This document shows positions 34,307 through 42,980 of a DNA stretch of 64,000 nucleotides, in pieces. Where the stretch lies: the NCBI GenBank assembly GCA_003225175.1, contig QIBA01000045.1, positions 1-64,000 on the forward strand. The letters are read 5' to 3'. Within the stretch, counting starts at the first letter, position 1. Each line of letters starts with the position of its first letter. The translations under genes and the position numbers were made by a program. The notes under the pieces are model-generated. The model did no database searches. It worked only from the letters and a program-made list of their open reading frames with translations, and was not told the origin of the DNA. Source of the stretch: Acidobacteriota bacterium (GTDB lineage: Bacteria > Acidobacteriota > Terriglobia > Terriglobales > Acidobacteriaceae).

Positions 34307-35350
34307 TCACATGGTGAGGACGACGCGGAATTGTGCGTTGCCGCTCAGCATGCGCGCGTACGCTTCGCCTGCTTGTTCGAGCGGATAGGTTTCGATCATC
34401 GGACGCACGCCGGTTAATGTCGCGAAGTTGAGCGTGTCCTCGGAATCGGTTGGTGTTCCTGAAGCCCAGCCCTGGATAGTACGAACTCCGCTGATGAGCT
34501 GTATCGGCGTAACTTCGATAGGATCTAACGTTGCGCCTACCACCATGAGCTTGCCGTTCGGCGCCAGACCGTCGATCAACTCGGACATGGCCTTTGAGTT
34601 TGGCGCTGTCGCCAGAATTACCTGTGCGCCGCCAAGCTTCTGCAACTCCTGCGCTGCGTTGGTAGATTTGCTGTCGATGTACGAGCTGGCTCCCAGCTTC
34701 TTTGCTAGCGCACTATTTTCCGGACCGCGGCCGATGGCCACGACGTTGTAGCCAAACTTGTTCCCAAATTGGATTCCGAGGTGGCCAAGTCCACCGATGC
34801 CTTGCACCGCAACCAGACTGCCTGGTAGGGCGCCGCTGTGCCGCAGCGCGTTGAATGTAGTAACTCCTGCACAAAGCAATGGAGCAGCTTCGACGTCGCT
34901 GAGACCGTCTGGTATCGCAGCCAGCGCCTCGACAGGAGCGATCATGTACTGCTGGTATCCCCCGTCGTAGCTGATGCCGGAAATTTTCAGGTTGCGGCAG
35001 TTGATGAAGTCGCCACGCCGGCATTGGAGACAAGTACCATCCTGTCCGCCAAACCAGCCAACGCCGACGCGTTGGCCTTTGTTCCAGCCGGTAACATCCT
35101 GCCCAACTTCGTCGATGACGCCGGCGACTTCGTGTCCGGGACTGCGCGGATACTGGATTCCAGGCCACACGCCTTCTTTCGTCAGCAGGTCACTGTGACA
35201 CACGCCACAGGCCTTCACCCTGATACGAACTTGACGTGCGCCGGGCGTAGGAACTTCGCGATCAACGATCTCGAAATCAGCTCCGGGTCTGGAAATCTGT
35301 GCCAACCTCATTGGCGTTACTGCTGGTACCGCTACTCGCATTGTTGCCAT
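34307..35350 (-). CDS. Zinc-dependent alcohol dehydrogenase (MDR family, AdhP/AdhA-like)
   Basis: A 347-residue NAD(P)-dependent alcohol dehydrogenase. The ATG at 35350 has AGGAGGAG immediately upstream, so the 68-codon upstream extension of the frame is not used. Catalytic zinc residues are in KACGVCHSDLL (Cys) and SPGHEVAGVIDEVG (His-Glu). The Rossmann motif is VQGIGGLGHLG. The structural-zinc lobe reads QDGTCLQCRRGDFINC, a D-x2-C-x2-C-x7-C pattern in which aspartate replaces the usual first cysteine. The C-terminal half is ordinary. It is monocistronic with a terminator. The substrate is probably a primary alcohol or aldehyde. Confidence 0.92.
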   Translation of the reverse strand: MATMRVAVPAVTPMRLAQISRPGADFEIVDREVPTPGARQVRIRVKACGVCHSDLLTKEGVWPGIQYPRSPGHEVAGVIDEVGQDVTGWNKGQRVGVGWFGGQDGTCLQCRRGDFINCRNLKISGISYDGGYQQYMIAPVEALAAIPDGLSDVEAAPLLCAGVTTFNALRHSGALPGSLVAVQGIGGLGHLGIQFGNKFGYNVVAIGRGPENSALAKKLGASSYIDSKSTNAAQELQKLGGAQVILATAPNSKAMSELIDGLAPNGKLMVVGATLDPIEVTPIQLISGVRTIQGWASGTPTDSEDTLNFATLTGVRPMIETYPLEQAGEAYARMLSGNAQFRVVLTM

Positions 35351-35620
35351 AACTCCTCCTGTGGATTCTGGTGGATTACATTTCTGGAGAAAAAACGTTG
35401 GTTGTGCGCGACCGGCCAAGTCGGTCGTAAGTGAGGAATCAAAGTAAAGATGCGGAGGACCTAATATCGATTCGAAATTGTATTCTTGAACTCGCGGCGC
35501 GAGTGTCACAGACTGGGTAATGGCGCAGCACGGCAGGCGCAGCCGTACCCGCAAACGTCAATCCCCTAACATAGCTTTTAAATGTACTGTCAGGACCGCA
35601 GTCTTCACTGGCATGCGGTC

Positions 35621-37231
35621 TCACGGCAGCGCGCGATAATGAGCCCAATCGAAATCGATCGCTCCGTCCTTATCTGAGTTGAGTTTACTCTGTGCCCCCT
35701 GATGTATGGACGTCGCCTTGTAGGCAAACAGTGCTGGGCGAGAGCCTTTCCAAAAAGAGAATGTGATCGATATGTCGTTACCGAGTTGATGGAACGACCT
35801 ACCGTCGTCCAGGCTATAACTATAGATCGCACGGTCCCCATCGATATTGATGCGTACTTGAACGGTGTTGACCTTGAGCTCCGGTCCGTCACTGACGTCA
35901 TTCGCGGTGAAGAGCTGTAATTTGCGTTTTCCTGCCTCTTGTACAACCTGCAGGCCGTTCGGATTTTTCTGGAGCATAGCCACTCCGGCGCGAACACCGA
36001 TTTGCATGTGAGATACATCCATGCGAACCGTGAATTCGAGCGATTCGCTCTGCATCTGCTGGGTAAGCGTGTTCCGCGCGCGCAGAAAGCCGCTCGCAGC
36101 TCCGGGCACAAGCCGTAGAAAGCCATGCCGCTGGCTGAGGCTCCAGCGGGCATCGTCCGGGTTGTGATTCCATTCCCATTGTGGGCCGAGAGTCGGAGCG
36201 TCGAACTCGTCGGATGTTTGCGGCTGCATTGCGCGGCCTTTCGCGTCGGCCTCAACCGGCAATTGCGGGTACTCGGCAATCGGTTCACCAACGCTGCCGC
36301 CCGGAACGACCTCGCCCATCAGCGGCCAGCCATCCTGCCACTTCACAGGCTGCAGATGCACGATGCGGCCGTGCGCTCCACGAGACTGAAAATGAACGAA
36401 CCATCCCCTTCCATCGGGCGTCTCGACGTAGGCTCCTTGATGCGGCCCATTGATCTTGGTCGAACCTTGCGCGAGCACTGTTCTGTACTCATACGGCCCC
36501 CAAATCGACTTGGATCGCAACACCGCCTGCGATCCTCTCTCGACGCCACCGAACGGCGCAAAGATGTAGTAATAGCCCTCGCGCTTGTAGATCTTCGGAC
36601 CTTCGAGCGTAGGCAAGTGTTCTGGATCACGAACAATCTCCTTCCCATCGTCAAGGACTGACAGGCCATCCGCCGCCATGCGGCGCAGAATCAGCGGACC
36701 AGCACCTTTCTTTGAGTGCACGAGGTATGCGGAGGCATCTTCGTCCCAGAATGGGCAAGGATCTTCAAGGCCGGGTTGCCGAATCAGAGGCAGCGGTTTC
36801 GACCAGGGACCATTGATCGTCTTCGCGGTCACGACAAAAATACCTTCGGTTGGAGTAGGGAAGTAGATGTAGAACAGCCCATTGTGCTTGCGAATGGCTG
36901 GAGCCCACACGCCCATACCATAACCATTGCTCCCGATAAGGTCATAACGAGCATCGATATCAAGCCGCGGCAATGCATGGCCAAGAATCTTCCAATGCAC
37001 AAGGTCGAGCGATTCCAGAATAGGAATGCCGGGAACAAAATGAAAGCTCGAGGCAACCATGTAGAAATGATCACCATTACGAATGACGTCAGGATCGGAG
37101 TAGTCCGAGAATAGAATTGGATTGCGATAGCCCCTGTTTTCCGAGGATTCTGGCGCACTCTGAGCACTTGCGCAGATCAGACAGACCGAAATGAGAATTG
37201 GAAGCGCAAAGCCACTAAACCTGTTCAGCAT
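35621..37231 (-). CDS. Secreted glycoside hydrolase family 43 (beta-xylosidase-like)
   Basis: A 536-residue exported enzyme with a signal peptide to about residue 25. The five-bladed GH43 propeller spans about residues 30-325: SDYSDPDVIRNGDHFYMVAS holds the catalytic base aspartate, PGLEDPCPFWDEDASAYLVHS the pKa-modulating aspartate, and LEGPKIYKREGYYYIFAPFG the acid glutamate. A GH43 C2-type beta-sandwich follows (about 345-536). The family cleaves xylo- or arabino-oligosaccharides. It stands alone rather than in a polysaccharide-utilisation locus. Confidence 0.92.
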   Translation of the reverse strand: MLNRFSGFALPILISVCLICASAQSAPESSENRGYRNPILFSDYSDPDVIRNGDHFYMVASSFHFVPGIPILESLDLVHWKILGHALPRLDIDARYDLIGSNGYGMGVWAPAIRKHNGLFYIYFPTPTEGIFVVTAKTINGPWSKPLPLIRQPGLEDPCPFWDEDASAYLVHSKKGAGPLILRRMAADGLSVLDDGKEIVRDPEHLPTLEGPKIYKREGYYYIFAPFGGVERGSQAVLRSKSIWGPYEYRTVLAQGSTKINGPHQGAYVETPDGRGWFVHFQSRGAHGRIVHLQPVKWQDGWPLMGEVVPGGSVGEPIAEYPQLPVEADAKGRAMQPQTSDEFDAPTLGPQWEWNHNPDDARWSLSQRHGFLRLVPGAASGFLRARNTLTQQMQSESLEFTVRMDVSHMQIGVRAGVAMLQKNPNGLQVVQEAGKRKLQLFTANDVSDGPELKVNTVQVRINIDGDRAIYSYSLDDGRSFHQLGNDISITFSFWKGSRPALFAYKATSIHQGAQSKLNSDKDGAIDFDWAHYRALP

Positions 37232-37351
37232 CCGGAAAGGATATACGAGCGAAAACCTAGGGGGATATTGAAGCCGAGCGCTCGCTCGGTCAGTCTAAGA
37301 GTGAAACGCAATGCACCCTGACACGAGCACGTGAATACGAATGTTCTCGAG

Positions 37352-38161
37352 CTAGATTCCTGCCTCGGGAATTGAAAGATCCTGCTGCAAGGTGAAGTCG
37401 AGGAGTGTCTCACTCGGGATCTTCACCTGGTCTCCCTTGGTAATGATTTCTGACCCTGCGCCGGCAGCGCCTCCGACGCCCGCGCCGATCGCGGCGCCTC
37501 TGCCTCCGCCCGCAATCGCGCCGATAATCGACCCGACTGCGGCTCCTCCCACTGTCCTTTTGGCAGTGCTGGCCCCGCGAGACTTTCCGGTAAGTTCATA
37601 CTCGCCAGTCACGATGGAAATAGTTTGACCTTTGACGGAAATGCCGGTCAGCTCAAGTTGCAGTTGCGATTTGCCGCTGAACTTTCCCGATTCTTTCGAT
37701 TCAGCTAGCCGTCCATAAACGTCGCTCCCTTTTGGGACCACGATATTTCCATCAGCCGTGAGTGGCTCCTGTAGCGAGGCCTGAAAGCGATCCCCGGCAT
37801 GATTCTGAGTGGAATCAATGCCATCAATCATCCGCACAGAAATACGCGTCCCTGCTGGGATCGTGACGTATGCCGGTGGCGGGGAGCTGACAAGACCTGT
37901 AATCTCTCCTTCGCGGGAGAGCGAACTGCGCCGCTTCAAGCTGTCGTTTGCTTCGGGGGTCGAATCGAACTTGATCGAAAGGATATCGGCAACTTCGTAC
38001 TTCTGTATCGACGAGCCGACCTGGAAGCTGACGTAAGAATCGGTACCACCCACGAACTTGCCCTTGATAAGGCTGCCATTCTTCAACTCCAACGAATCAG
38101 CCCACGCAACCGACGCGATGCACAGTACGAACGCTAAAGCAAAAATCAGCTTGGATCTCAT
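37352..38161 (-). CDS. Secreted protein with VirB10/TrbI-like barrel and glycine zipper
   Basis: A 269-residue exported protein with a clear signal peptide (MRSKLIFALAFVLCIASVAWA) and GGAGAGG just upstream of the ATG. An N-terminal beta domain (LKNGSLIKGKFVGGTDSYVSF) is followed at about residues 100-190 by a barrel-like segment: IPAGTRISVRMIDGIDSTQ, AGDRFQASL, IVVPKGSDVYGRL. A Gly/Ala-rich glycine zipper lies at about 205-240. The middle segment closely parallels the secreted protein at 42094. It probably acts in the envelope; the function is unknown. Confidence 0.72.
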   Translation of the reverse strand: MRSKLIFALAFVLCIASVAWADSLELKNGSLIKGKFVGGTDSYVSFQVGSSIQKYEVADILSIKFDSTPEANDSLKRRSSLSREGEITGLVSSPPPAYVTIPAGTRISVRMIDGIDSTQNHAGDRFQASLQEPLTADGNIVVPKGSDVYGRLAESKESGKFSGKSQLQLELTGISVKGQTISIVTGEYELTGKSRGASTAKRTVGGAAVGSIIGAIAGGGRGAAIGAGVGGAAGAGSEIITKGDQVKIPSETLLDFTLQQDLSIPEAGI

Positions 38162-38374
38162 TCTTTGCCTCTCCTCAGCTCCCGCTTAGCTCATCTGTTT
38201 TGCGCAGCTGTTCCTGAATTGTAAGTGTACAGATGATCGGCCCGAAGAACTGCTGCAACGATGAGCATTCAAAAGATCAACAGGTTTGTAGCAGCAAAGC
38301 ACAGGCAAAAACGGGATATTCTCCCGATTATCAGCATTCGAACGCGCACATCTTACATCGCTGAAACAGTCCCG

Positions 38375-39133
38375 TCAGATACCGGCGTACCAGGCGTAGC
38401 CTCCTTCAGGAGAGGCCGAGCCCAGGCCCTTGCCGAAACGCTTCATACTGTCGGTGACCGTCAGGTGCGTGATGTATTTCACGCTCTTGTAGCCGAGTTG
38501 GCGGGGAAGCCGCATGCGCAGTGGGCCGCCGTTGCCTATGGGAAGGTCACTGCCGTTCATTCCATATGTGAGAAAGGTCTGCGGATGCATGGCATCGGCT
38601 ATGTCGATGCTCTCCCACCATTCCGGATCGATAGAGAAATAGACAACGTATCTGGCTTCTGGGTGGGTGCCGACCAGATTGAGCACATGCGACAGTGGCG
38701 CACCGATCCATTCAGCTATGTATGACCAACCCTCTTCGCATGCCAGTTCGGTGATCTGGCTGCGCAAGGGATAACTCTTCAGGTCGTCAATGGAAAATGA
38801 TGTGGGCCGATCGACTAATCCGTCTACCGAGAGCCGCCAGTGAGAGAATCCACCAGCCTGAAGGCGCTTGAATGCCTCGTTCGGTGCAGCGACTTCATTC
38901 GCGAGTGGACGCTCTGAGATTTGGCTCCGCGAGAACTCACGCGCCAGCGAATGTCTGGTCAGCAGGCGTTGAGAAGCATACGTCAGCGTCTCGCCGAGAC
39001 CATAGGGTCCACCGTGATCAGGGGGAACGAGTCCGTACTCTTGCGCAAGGCGTGCAGCAACACCCAACCCAGATATGCCGGCGGCGGCTGCGAGTCCGGT
39101 TTTGATCAATTTGCGGCGTGAGAGGTCGGTCAT
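38375..39133 (-). CDS. Periplasmic molybdopterin-dependent oxidoreductase (sulfite oxidase/MsrP-like fold)
   Basis: A 252-residue protein with a twin-arginine signal (SRRKLIKTGLAAAAGISG), so it is probably exported folded with its cofactor. The sulfite-oxidase-type Mo domain shows HWRLSVDGLVDRPTSFSIDDL and the molybdenum-ligand cysteine in ELACEEGWSY. EWIGAPLSHVL, LRMRLPRQLGYKSVKYI and a GYAWYAGI terminus follow. It sits nine bases after the gene for a membrane cytochrome b, which probably anchors it and exchanges electrons with it. It resembles MsrP in size but its partner is not an MsrQ-type flavocytochrome, so the substrate is open. Confidence 0.88.
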   Translation of the reverse strand: MTDLSRRKLIKTGLAAAAGISGLGVAARLAQEYGLVPPDHGGPYGLGETLTYASQRLLTRHSLAREFSRSQISERPLANEVAAPNEAFKRLQAGGFSHWRLSVDGLVDRPTSFSIDDLKSYPLRSQITELACEEGWSYIAEWIGAPLSHVLNLVGTHPEARYVVYFSIDPEWWESIDIADAMHPQTFLTYGMNGSDLPIGNGGPLRMRLPRQLGYKSVKYITHLTVTDSMKRFGKGLGSASPEGGYAWYAGI

Positions 39134-39142
39134 GCGCGCTCC

Positions 39143-39913
39143 TCAGGGTGTGTGAATGTGACCAGTGATCATCGCTTGCGTTCTGCGCCTGAATCCGGCG
39201 CGACATACCATGACGAGATGAACAATAAGAAAAAGCAGGAGAGCCAGAGACACCAACAAGTGAATGGTGCGCGCGGACTGACGGCCGCCCAACAGCGTGA
39301 CCGTTGCCGGAAAGGCGGAAACGAAGGCGGGGGACATGGCCAATCCCGTCCAGATCACCAATGGGAAGAAAAAGAAGATCACAGATAAATAGGTGAGCCG
39401 CTGGAGCACGTTGTACGACCAAGCTTCTTCCGCACTCGGCCGCTGGAAGCGCAAATTCTTCGCGAGCGCGCTCGAAAGCGTCCGCCAGGAAAGATCGGCC
39501 TTGCCTGGAAGCAGGTGTTTCCGGAAATGCCCTGTGAACAAGCTGGAGATTAGATAAACGAAGCCGGTCAGTACTGCGATCCACGCAGACTGAAAATGAA
39601 GAGCCCTGCTCCAGCCATTCTGATCGGGCAGCACGTATCTGTAGCCGGTCGGAACGAGCGCCCTCGAGGAAGGAATCGGCAGCTTGAACAAGGGTGAGGT
39701 CAACACATTGCCGGTCTCGCCCCAATAGAAACGAGGGTGGGAGATTAAAATTTCAATTCCAGTAACGAGCAGGGCAAAAAAGCACAGAGTGATAATCCAA
39801 TGAGTAACGCGGACGAGGACAGAGTGCCGCGCCAACATTGTGGGTGAGAGCCGCGAGGCGAAACTTGGGAGGCAAGCTCCCGCCGATACCTGCACGGACC
39901 CAGATGCGGCCAT
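39143..39913 (-). CDS. Membrane cytochrome b (thiosulfate-reductase/cytochrome b561-type)
   Basis: A 256-residue inner-membrane protein with about four helices (near residues 35-55, 105-130, 175-200, 215-240). Candidate haem-ligand histidines are in VRVTHWIITL, SRALHFQSAW, RTIHLLVSL and FLIVHLVMV. The start at 39913 is supported by GAGGAG five bases upstream. It is the first gene of a two-gene operon with the molybdopterin oxidoreductase and probably links that enzyme to the quinone pool. Confidence 0.83.
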   Translation of the reverse strand: MAASGSVQVSAGACLPSFASRLSPTMLARHSVLVRVTHWIITLCFFALLVTGIEILISHPRFYWGETGNVLTSPLFKLPIPSSRALVPTGYRYVLPDQNGWSRALHFQSAWIAVLTGFVYLISSLFTGHFRKHLLPGKADLSWRTLSSALAKNLRFQRPSAEEAWSYNVLQRLTYLSVIFFFFPLVIWTGLAMSPAFVSAFPATVTLLGGRQSARTIHLLVSLALLLFLIVHLVMVCRAGFRRRTQAMITGHIHTP

Positions 39914-40042
39914 TGGGACTCCTCGTCAGTTTTGCTTGTGATCCAGGATTGGCTGTTCATGCTATCACGCTTCGGTCTGGGTGATGGCATCTCCCGCGGA
40001 AGGCCCTGTAATGGCTCTTATTTTTCGCGAAAGCAGTTCGGG

Positions 40043-41158
40043 CTACTCAAATCTAAGCATAACAATCTCAGGATTCGAGCCCAGGCGCAGCGGCGGTCCC
40101 CACGTGCCTGCACCGCTCGAGGTGAAGACCTGCATTTTCCCGAATCGGGTCAAGCCATAGACGAATTCCCGGTAGACGCGTCGCGCTATCCAGCTCCAGG
40201 GTATAAATTGACCGAGGTGAGTATGTCCGGAGAGCTGCAAAGAAACGCCGGCGGCCTCGGCAATCTGCGGGTGATCAGGCGCATGAGTCAACAAAATGCT
40301 TGCCCGATCACGATCCAGGCCGATAGCGTGAAGCACCGAGGCAAATCGGTTGCGATGGGCTGCGTTCCGATATGGGACGCCGACGATTTGCAGGCCATCC
40401 ACTTCCACCTTCTCATTGCTGAGGACGCGAATACCGGCAGCCGCAACGGCATCCAGATACTTTCTGTCGTCCCCGAATTGCTCGTGGTTTCCTGCCACAA
40501 AATACACTCCCTGTGGCGCCGCAAGTTTTTTCAATGGCTGTGCCGCCTGATGGGCATCGATGGCTGTGCCATCGTATAAGTCACCAGCGATAAAAATCGC
40601 GTCCGGCTCTTCCTTCAGAATCTTCGTGACCATACGACGCAGAAAGCTGCCGTTGCGAACGTGCCCCAGATGCACGTCGCTGATCAGCGCCGCCTTTCTT
40701 CCACGCCAAGTCTCCGGCAAGTTCGCTATTCGAACGCTTGCTCGCGTGATCCGGGTGCAACTGGCATTGAGCACGCCATAAATTCCGACCGCAACAGCAA
40801 TACTGAATAGAACTTGCACGATGCGATGGAAGTTGATATCCAGTCCTGCCAGCCGCATCGTACCGAAGGTAATCCAGGATGCAGCCGCCCCGAGAAAGAG
40901 GAAGCTCAGTAGTCCGAGCCATATCGCAGAAGTCTTGTAAGCCGCGCGCACGATGCCGTTCTTGTATCGAAAGGCAAGCAGGGAACTGGCAATGAAACTA
41001 ACGGACAAAATGCCAAGCACAACCTTGATGCCCGAAGCTACGGGGATACCGCGGCCTTGCGAAGAAAATATCCAAGTCTCATAGAGCACGAGGTGCCCCA
41101 GGAAGAGAATGGACTGGATGACGGTGATGAAGATAATGAGCTGCTTCCGTGATGGCAT
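40043..41158 (-). CDS. Membrane-anchored metallophosphoesterase (YkuE/YaeI-like)
   Basis: A 371-residue protein. Four N-terminal membrane helices span about residues 5-130. A calcineurin-like phosphoesterase domain follows with all expected motifs: ALISDVHLGHV, FIAGDLYDGT, VAGNHEQFGD, LLTHAPDHPQ and LSGHTHLGQF. These supply the two-metal ligands. Related proteins act on membrane lipid phosphates, for example UDP-diacylglucosamine or polar-lipid pyrophosphates; the substrate here is unknown. It stands alone, between the cytochrome b gene and tRNA-Asp. Confidence 0.92.
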   Translation of the reverse strand: MPSRKQLIIFITVIQSILFLGHLVLYETWIFSSQGRGIPVASGIKVVLGILSVSFIASSLLAFRYKNGIVRAAYKTSAIWLGLLSFLFLGAAASWITFGTMRLAGLDINFHRIVQVLFSIAVAVGIYGVLNASCTRITRASVRIANLPETWRGRKAALISDVHLGHVRNGSFLRRMVTKILKEEPDAIFIAGDLYDGTAIDAHQAAQPLKKLAAPQGVYFVAGNHEQFGDDRKYLDAVAAAGIRVLSNEKVEVDGLQIVGVPYRNAAHRNRFASVLHAIGLDRDRASILLTHAPDHPQIAEAAGVSLQLSGHTHLGQFIPWSWIARRVYREFVYGLTRFGKMQVFTSSGAGTWGPPLRLGSNPEIVMLRFE

Positions 41159-41257
41159 GTGTCGTTAGGCTGCTCTGATGTTTAAAGACAAGATGAATTC
41201 GAAGTAGATGGCGATTCGGAAAGAAGCTGTTAAGCCTCTTATCACTCGAGGAGAGTA

Positions 41258-41334
41258 TGGCGGGGACGACGGGACTCGAACCCGCGGCCTCTGCCGTGAC
41301 AGGGCAGCGTTCTAACCAACTGAACTACGTCCCC
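41258..41334 (-). tRNA. tRNA-Asp (GTC)
   Basis: 77 bases on the minus strand. The acceptor stem GGGGACG pairs with CGTCCCC, the discriminator is G and the CCA end is encoded (41258-41260). The D arm is GTTC/GAAC, the anticodon arm CTGCC-CTGTCAC-GGCAG with anticodon GTC, and the T arm GCGGG-TTCGAGT-CCCGT. The whole closely follows E. coli tRNA-Asp. Confidence 0.97.
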
Positions 41335-41556
41335 GCTTCTTGACGCCCGCCGTGGCGGAAACTCGTTGGAAGGTGAGCGGAACCTTGTGCCGAAACCTGG
41401 CGGCTCCGACTGATTTAATTGTAACAGAAAGAATCGGTCCTGCTCGACGCTATGTCTCTCATCGCCGTTGGCAGTTTCTTCTCTCATCCCAAATTGCGTA
41501 CGGATTACTCGCGCATCTCATATGTCTGAACAGGTGTGGGGTGTAATCTCGAATTG

Positions 41557-42090
41557 ATGACTGTGGCGCAATCATTGCCTCCCCGAACCACTGACAACCT
41601 TGCGCTCAGTGCGCATCGAGAGCACCTTGCCGGCTTGCGCGCGGTTGCCCTGCTCGAGATTTTTAAGGGCGTCCTTGCGATGCTGGCGAGCTTTGCGCTC
41701 TTCACGCTATTGCACAAGGATATCGGTGACGTTGCGGAAAATATTATCGAGTTCCTTCATCTGAATCCCGCACACCGGTTTGTTCAGGCGTTCCTCACGG
41801 CCGCTGACCGTTTCAGCGGCAGGAAAATCGTGGCAGTCGCGTGCGTGGGAATCGCTTATGCGCTGATTCGGTTTGTGGAAGCTTACGGGCTTTGGAATGC
41901 CCGAGCGTGGGCCGAATGGTTCGCCATTATTTCCGGATCGGCTTATCTGCCGCTGGAGATCATTGGGCTAATAAGGCATCCGAATGCGCTGCACTGGACG
42001 GTCCTGATCGTAAACATCCTTGTCGTACTCTACATGATTTATGTGCGGTGGGATGTGCTGCGACAACGCCGCGTCGTCGAAAAGCATTAG
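41557..42090 (+). CDS. DUF2127 family membrane protein
   Basis: A 177-residue inner-membrane protein with about four helices (near residues 30-50, 80-105, 120-140, 145-165). It shows the DUF2127 pattern: LRAVALLEIFKGVLAMLASF near the start, then VEAYGLWNARAWAEWFAIIS with YLPLEI. The ATG at 41557 is preferred over a GTG seven codons earlier; neither has a good ribosome-binding site. It is convergent with the next gene, ending three bases before it. Function is unknown. Confidence 0.83.
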   Translation: MTVAQSLPPRTTDNLALSAHREHLAGLRAVALLEIFKGVLAMLASFALFTLLHKDIGDVAENIIEFLHLNPAHRFVQAFLTAADRFSGRKIVAVACVGIAYALIRFVEAYGLWNARAWAEWFAIISGSAYLPLEIIGLIRHPNALHWTVLIVNILVVLYMIYVRWDVLRQRRVVEKH

Positions 42091-42093
42091 CTT

Positions 42094-42855
42094 TTAGGGT
42101 AACGGCGTGTCCCGATCGACACGCAGACGCAGGCCGCAGTCTGCAGGAAGATCCACCTGCTTTCCGCTGGTTGAAAGCACGTAACCACCGCCAGAGAGAT
42201 TCCCGACCGCCACTCCCTTCATCGGCGGACCGAAGGCACGGGACAGCGCCGTATTCGCTGCGGTATTCGCTCCGATTGAAGTGCTCCCTGGTTGCGAGCC
42301 GCCGTCGGCAGAGGGCCGCATCAGTTGCGGCTTATGTACAGAAAGTAGAGTTGCGTTGATCGGAATGTCCGCTCCACTTGCAAGCTGTATGTTAGTAAAC
42401 CGCAGGTTGAGGTGCCCCATGCCTTTTATAGCGCTGGCAAGCTTTTCGTCGGGGGGCTCAGTGATCTGACCATTCAGTTTGGCTCCGACGGGAATGATGA
42501 TATTGCCCCCGGAATCCTGCACAGGGGCAGTGATAGTTGCGGTGAACCGGTCTCCAACCTGCGAAGTTCTGGTCGATAGCGGAGTGTCCAGATTTGCGCG
42601 AATAGTAGTCCCTGGAGAAATGTAGTGCGCTGCAGCAGGATTGCTCGGGAATTGTCCAGGCGACGTGCTGGGTGTCGATGTCGGCGGAGGAGCCTTCGTG
42701 TCGGGCGGCATCTGGTTCTGAGGCTGCGCTGGATCATGTGCAGCCGGAGCTGTCCCGGGTGTAGGAGCTGTTCCTTGCTGGCCGGCATTGGCCTGCGGGA
42801 GAGCAAAGCACGAAATTGTAAGCAGTAACGCGAGTAATAGGAATGCATTCCGCAT
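42094..42855 (-). CDS. Secreted protein with VirB10/TrbI-like barrel
   Basis: A 253-residue exported protein with a signal peptide ending ANAG and GAGAGG six bases before the ATG. A Pro/Thr/Gln-rich linker covers about residues 25-75. A barrel segment follows: ISPGTTIRANLDTPLSTRTS, VGDRFTATI, IIIPVGAKLNGQI, LRFTNIQLASG. This order matches residues 100-190 of the protein at 37352, so the two are probably distant paralogues. It lies just downstream of nuoN on the same strand, separated by 125 bp, and is probably unrelated to complex I. Confidence 0.7.
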   Translation of the reverse strand: MRNAFLLLALLLTISCFALPQANAGQQGTAPTPGTAPAAHDPAQPQNQMPPDTKAPPPTSTPSTSPGQFPSNPAAAHYISPGTTIRANLDTPLSTRTSQVGDRFTATITAPVQDSGGNIIIPVGAKLNGQITEPPDEKLASAIKGMGHLNLRFTNIQLASGADIPINATLLSVHKPQLMRPSADGGSQPGSTSIGANTAANTALSRAFGPPMKGVAVGNLSGGGYVLSTSGKQVDLPADCGLRLRVDRDTPLP

Positions 42856-42980
42856 CGACAGCCTCTCTTCAGCAGCTTAGAACCAATGTGGTGTTATGTA
42901 GGTTGGCTTTAGTGCGGAACAGCTTGAATGAGGATTGCACGCGAAAATGCGTTCGTTTTTCAGGCGAATCTGGAAGAAAG

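Noticed and set aside
37274-37289. CCGAGCG / CGCTCGG hairpin upstream of the GH43 gene
   Set aside because: Only seven base pairs with a two-base loop and no T-run; may be chance.
41242-41487. 81-residue minus-strand frame
   Set aside because: It reads through the tRNA-Asp gene and has no support as a protein.
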